Assembly: GCA_946402705.1 (NCBI GenBank)
Contig: CAMIXG010000006.1
Location: 1-64,000, forward strand
Reading direction: 5' to 3'
From: an uncultured Tissierellia bacterium
GTDB lineage: Bacteria > Bacillota > Clostridia > Tissierellales > Tissierellaceae
DNA length: 64,000 bases
In this document: in pieces, positions 61,563 to 64,000 of the stretch
How positions within the stretch are numbered: position 1 is the stretch's first letter
Layout of the letters: each line of letters opens with the position of its first letter
Program-made: the position numbers and the translations under genes
The notes under the pieces: model-generated
Told to the model about the DNA's origin: nothing
Database searches by the model: none
Seen by the model: the letters and a program-made list of their open reading frames with translations, nothing else

Positions 61563-62615
61563 TTATCTTTCTAAACTTTTTTCTAACTCACCCATTGTTT
61601 CAACCATTTTCACAAGAGTTGATGAAGATGACTTACTTTTTTGAACATAATTATCTACTTCTATAGTTATTTGAGTCAATGATTCCGCATCATTAGTTGA
61701 CTCTTCCATTGCATTATATATCTCTGATGTTGCTTGTTCTATACCCTTCATATCATTTGTCGTTCTATTAAGTCTTGATATAGTATCATTTAACATAGAT
61801 ACATTTCTCTTGATACCAGCTAGTACATCATCTATTTTTAAACTCATTTGCTCAGTTGATTCTATAGTACTATCCATACTGATTTTTCCATTTTCTGCTG
61901 CTTCCTGTATCTCAACTACAAATTGATTCATTCCCATTAGGTTTTTCTTAGTATCATCTGCTAGATTTCTGATTTCATTGGCAACAACTGCAAATCCTTT
62001 TCCTTGCTCGCCCGCTCTAGCTGCTTCTATTGAAGCATTTAGAGCTAATAGATTTGTTTGTTCTGCTATCTTACCTACTCCATCAACTATAATATTAATC
62101 TCTCTAGCTAGTTTTATAAGAGTATCAATTTGATTTTTCATATTATTTGCTTCTTGTATTACAAGTCCTCTAAGTTCAGCTACCTCTATTAATCCTTCTA
62201 ACCCTTCATTATTACTACTTAATAGGTCTGTAGATTCTTCCGATATTTCATATAAGGTATTTGAAGAAGTGTGAACTGTCTCCTTCACATTTATCATACT
62301 TGCATTTGTTTCTTCTATAACTGCCAGGTTTGATTGTCCTAAATTGCTAAGTTCAGATGAAAAATCAGACATATTATTTGTCATCATTTCCCAGTCTTTG
62401 TTGAATTCTAAGATTTCTTCATTTAAGTCTTTAAGTCTTTGATATGGAGCCTTAACTTGTTCCACTTTGCCTAGATATTCTTTTATAGTAAGTGCTATCT
62501 CTGTATATTCCATATCATCTGTATCTAGTATCTCTACTTCTTCACCCTTTAATATTCTATAAAGGCTACTTATTTTCATATCTTCACTGTCTTTGCTTTT
62601 CTTAAATCCAAACAT
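61563..62615 (-). CDS. Soluble methyl-accepting chemotaxis-type protein
   Basis: 350 residues without any membrane segment. After a short helical N-terminus (1-60) it is all coiled coil, with the MCP signalling tip [32 protein letters not shown] at about 181-212. It is therefore a cytoplasmic receptor, with no recognisable sensing domain of its own. Chemotaxis kinase genes are not in the window. It follows the 135-residue unknown gene by 26 bases on the same strand, which could supply the sensor. Confidence 0.92.
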   Translation of the reverse strand: MFGFKKSKDSEDMKISSLYRILKGEEVEILDTDDMEYTEIALTIKEYLGKVEQVKAPYQRLKDLNEEILEFNKDWEMMTNNMSDFSSELSNLGQSNLAVIEETNASMINVKETVHTSSNTLYEISEESTDLLSSNNEGLEGLIEVAELRGLVIQEANNMKNQIDTLIKLAREINIIVDGVGKIAEQTNLLALNASIEAARAGEQGKGFAVVANEIRNLADDTKKNLMGMNQFVVEIQEAAENGKISMDSTIESTEQMSLKIDDVLAGIKRNVSMLNDTISRLNRTTNDMKGIEQATSEIYNAMEESTNDAESLTQITIEVDNYVQKSKSSSSTLVKMVETMGELEKSLER

Positions 62616-62641
62616 AATATCCTCCTAAACTAATTTAGAGA

Positions 62642-63049
62642 TTAATATAAATATATATACTTTTCTTCTCTATCCATGATTTTTGACTCTACCTTTATTC
62701 TACCATCTTTTAATTTAAATATATTTGCATCTCTTAGTATTGTGTATTTAAACCCAGATAAACATCCCTCATTTATATCCCATATATAATTTCTCGCAAT
62801 TATAGTTTGTTTTATAAGGACATCAAAATCTAGACTTTGACTATAGCTAATATCAAAATCTTTTCCTTCCTCAAAAATATCATGTATTTTATATGGTGAA
62901 ATTAATTTTTCACAATTTGTATTTAAATTAAATTTTTCTACATTGTTTAACAATGTACTTGTACCCAAAAAATATATCTGCCCTGCATATTTAATATATA
63001 TTTGTGTTGGTTGTTTTATTTTACATATACCGTGATTAGAATTATCCAA
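62642..63049 (-). CDS. Hypothetical partner of the soluble chemoreceptor (135 aa)
   Basis: Not recognised. A beta-rich soluble protein (QIYIKYAGQIYFLGTST, YTILRDANIFKLKDGRIKV) with no cysteine cluster or known motif. It could be a small ligand-binding or PilZ-like domain, but I see no RxxxR motif. The start is taken as TTG 63049, six bases after AGGAGG; the ATG two codons earlier has no spacing from that site. It is probably cotranscribed with the chemoreceptor gene. Confidence 0.6.
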   Translation of the reverse strand: MDNSNHGICKIKQPTQIYIKYAGQIYFLGTSTLLNNVEKFNLNTNCEKLISPYKIHDIFEEGKDFDISYSQSLDFDVLIKQTIIARNYIWDINEGCLSGFKYTILRDANIFKLKDGRIKVESKIMDREEKYIYLY

Positions 63050-63209
63050 GTTCATCCTCCTAAAGTATATATTTTAGCTCTTTTCAAATAATCATAGCCT
63101 TAGAATAACCAATAAAATTATGTAGCACAAAATCATATATTAACTCTATTATATTCTCTTATTTAATAATATATTAAATTCTACTTTATTACAAATATCT
63201 TGTTAAAAA

Positions 63210-63247
63210 AAGTGGATTATATCCACTTTAAAAGATATAATCCACTT
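63210..63247 (-). terminator. Terminator of the thioesterase gene
   Basis: Stem AAGTGGATTATATC / GATATAATCCACTT with a ten-base loop and TTTTTTT on the minus strand. Confidence 0.85.
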
Positions 63248-63248
63248 A

Positions 63249-63664
63249 CTATTTACTCAAATTCATAGCCTCTTGTCTAAGCTGTTTATACTTATCATCC
63301 TCAAGGTCTAACTCTATATTATGTGGTGTTGCCCTTCCTTGTTCATCAACATTTACAAAGCTTATAAATCCACTCACTATCTCATCTTCTCCAACACACA
63401 TCTTTACATTAGCTATCAAACTAGTCCTTCCAGTATAAACTATAATACTTGAAAACCATACTGTTTCTCCTACTTTTACAGGTTTTTTGAAGTTCATCCC
63501 ATGTACCTTTACACATACAATATTTTCAGCTGGTAAATATGTGGCTGCTGCCATAAGCCTGTTTCTACAAACCATTCAGATGTTCGACCTGCAAATAGTG
63601 TCCCATGATGATTTAAATCCTCACTCTTTACAAAACGATTAGTTACAATTAAATTTTTATCCAT
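63249..63664 (-). pseudogene. Acyl-CoA thioesterase (hotdog fold), frameshifted
   Basis: Two frames make one hotdog-fold acyl-CoA thioesterase. The start (63664, with GGAGG ahead) gives LNHHGTLFAGRTSEWFVETG, including the HGTLFAGR active-site helix. The frame then breaks near 63555, and the other frame carries on as AAATYLPAENIVCVKVHG to the stop at 63249. One base lost between GGCTT and ATGGC explains this. The substrate is unknown. Confidence 0.85.
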
Positions 63665-63731
63665 ATTTCCTCCTTAAATAAACTTCATTATGACTAGCAT
63701 TATACTCCTTTAGTTTATTTAATCAAGCTAT

Positions 63732-64000
63732 CTACCTAATTTTGATGTCTTTCCATCTACCCATTTTGTATCTAACTGTTATACCAATCCATCTAACAGT
63801 CTGGTCACACATCATTGCTATCCAAGCTCCAAGCAAACCCAGTCCAAAATGGTTTATTAAGATATAAGCGACAATTATTCTAACTGCAACAACTCCAAAC
63901 AAAGTTATTATAAGTGTGGATACTGTATCTCCTGCTCCTCTAAGCCCACCTGCTAAGGCAAAGGTTGATGCCTGAAATGGCTGTATTATTGCCACTATCC
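63732..64000 (-). CDS. MATE-family efflux protein, C-terminal part
   Basis: Partial gene running off the window. The 87 or so residues seen cover the last two to three helices, with PFQASTFALAGGLRGAGDT, a MATE/NorM signature, and the C-terminus WIGITVRYKMGRW. It should be a cation-driven drug/toxin exporter of the membrane. The rest lies beyond 64000. Confidence 0.88.
   Translation of the reverse strand, partial: IVAIIQPFQASTFALAGGLRGAGDTVSTLIITLFGVVAVRIIVAYILINHFGLGLLGAWIAMMCDQTVRWIGITVRYKMGRWKDIKIR

Overview
The window is low-GC DNA with Gram-positive style ribosome binding sites (GGAGG, 6-9 bases before the start, frequent TTG starts). The gene order from tmk through holB, ricT, rsmI, abrB, metG, tatD, yabE, rnmV and ksgA to veg and ispE matches the block near the origin in Bacillus subtilis and clostridia. 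Together with an ATP-free lysine fermentation operon, a ferredoxin, an IscU-like scaffold and a cobalamin riboswitch, this points to an anaerobic Bacillota of the Clostridia/Tissierellia type that ferments amino acids. No rRNA, tRNA, CRISPR array, transposase or phage gene was seen.

Layout. 1-5.7 kb: CorA, uracil-DNA glycosylase, a hydrolase and several small or unknown proteins. 5.7-14.9 kb: the lysine fermentation operon kdd-kamA-kamB-kamC-kamD-kamE on the minus strand, headed by a clear sigma-54 promoter (-24 TTGGCA, -12 TTGC) and next to a PAS-type sigma-54 activator that probably drives it. 14.9-18.8 kb: murI, ispE, veg with two tandem consensus promoters, mgtE and a DUF1858 protein. 18.8-23 kb: a cobalamin-riboswitch operon encoding a methyltransferase and an ABC importer whose binding protein is frameshifted. 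KamDE is B12-dependent, so this importer may serve the lysine pathway. 23-29 kb: glutaredoxin, ComFB, a metal-sensing ArsR protein, ksgA, rnmV, an unknown protein, tatD and metG under a T-box leader. 29.4-34.2 kb: a 3D/G5-domain protein, an array of six tandem 138-bp repeats that can fold into double hairpins, and a HerA-NurA pair. 34.2-39.5 kb: abrB, rsmI, trmN6-like, ferredoxin, ricT, holB, two tandem cyclic-di-AMP receptor (DarA) paralogues and tmk. 40-44 kb: a MocR-type regulator, L25, BofA and an M17 aminopeptidase. 44-54 kb: a sugar-acid catabolic cluster (IclR regulator, 2-hydroxyacid dehydrogenase, KduD, KduI/IolB-like isomerase, TRAP transporter, IlvD/Edd dehydratase, KDPG aldolase, KDG kinase) with a shared operator-like motif over its promoters. 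54-64 kb: an M50-like protease with YibE/F, a divergent FtsH with two membrane proteins, an SLH-SPOR wall protein, NifU/IscU, a soluble chemoreceptor with a small unknown partner, a frameshifted thioesterase and the end of a MATE exporter.

How it works together. Lysine is isomerised by KamA, then by KamDE (kept active by KamBC), and oxidised by Kdd; the later genes kce and kal are not here. The sugar-acid cluster imports an acidic sugar by TRAP, makes 2-keto-3-deoxygluconate through the dehydratase and/or KduI-KduD, then phosphorylates and cleaves it to pyruvate and glyceraldehyde-3-phosphate.

Three genes (GNAT acetyltransferase, ABC binding protein, acyl-CoA thioesterase) are each broken by one apparently missing base. 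Because the reading frames are otherwise well preserved, sequencing or assembly error is as likely as true gene decay. The best candidates for something undescribed are the six-copy structured repeat array beside herA-nurA, the methyltransferase in the B12 uptake operon, the unknown partner of the soluble chemoreceptor, and the two tandem DarA paralogues.
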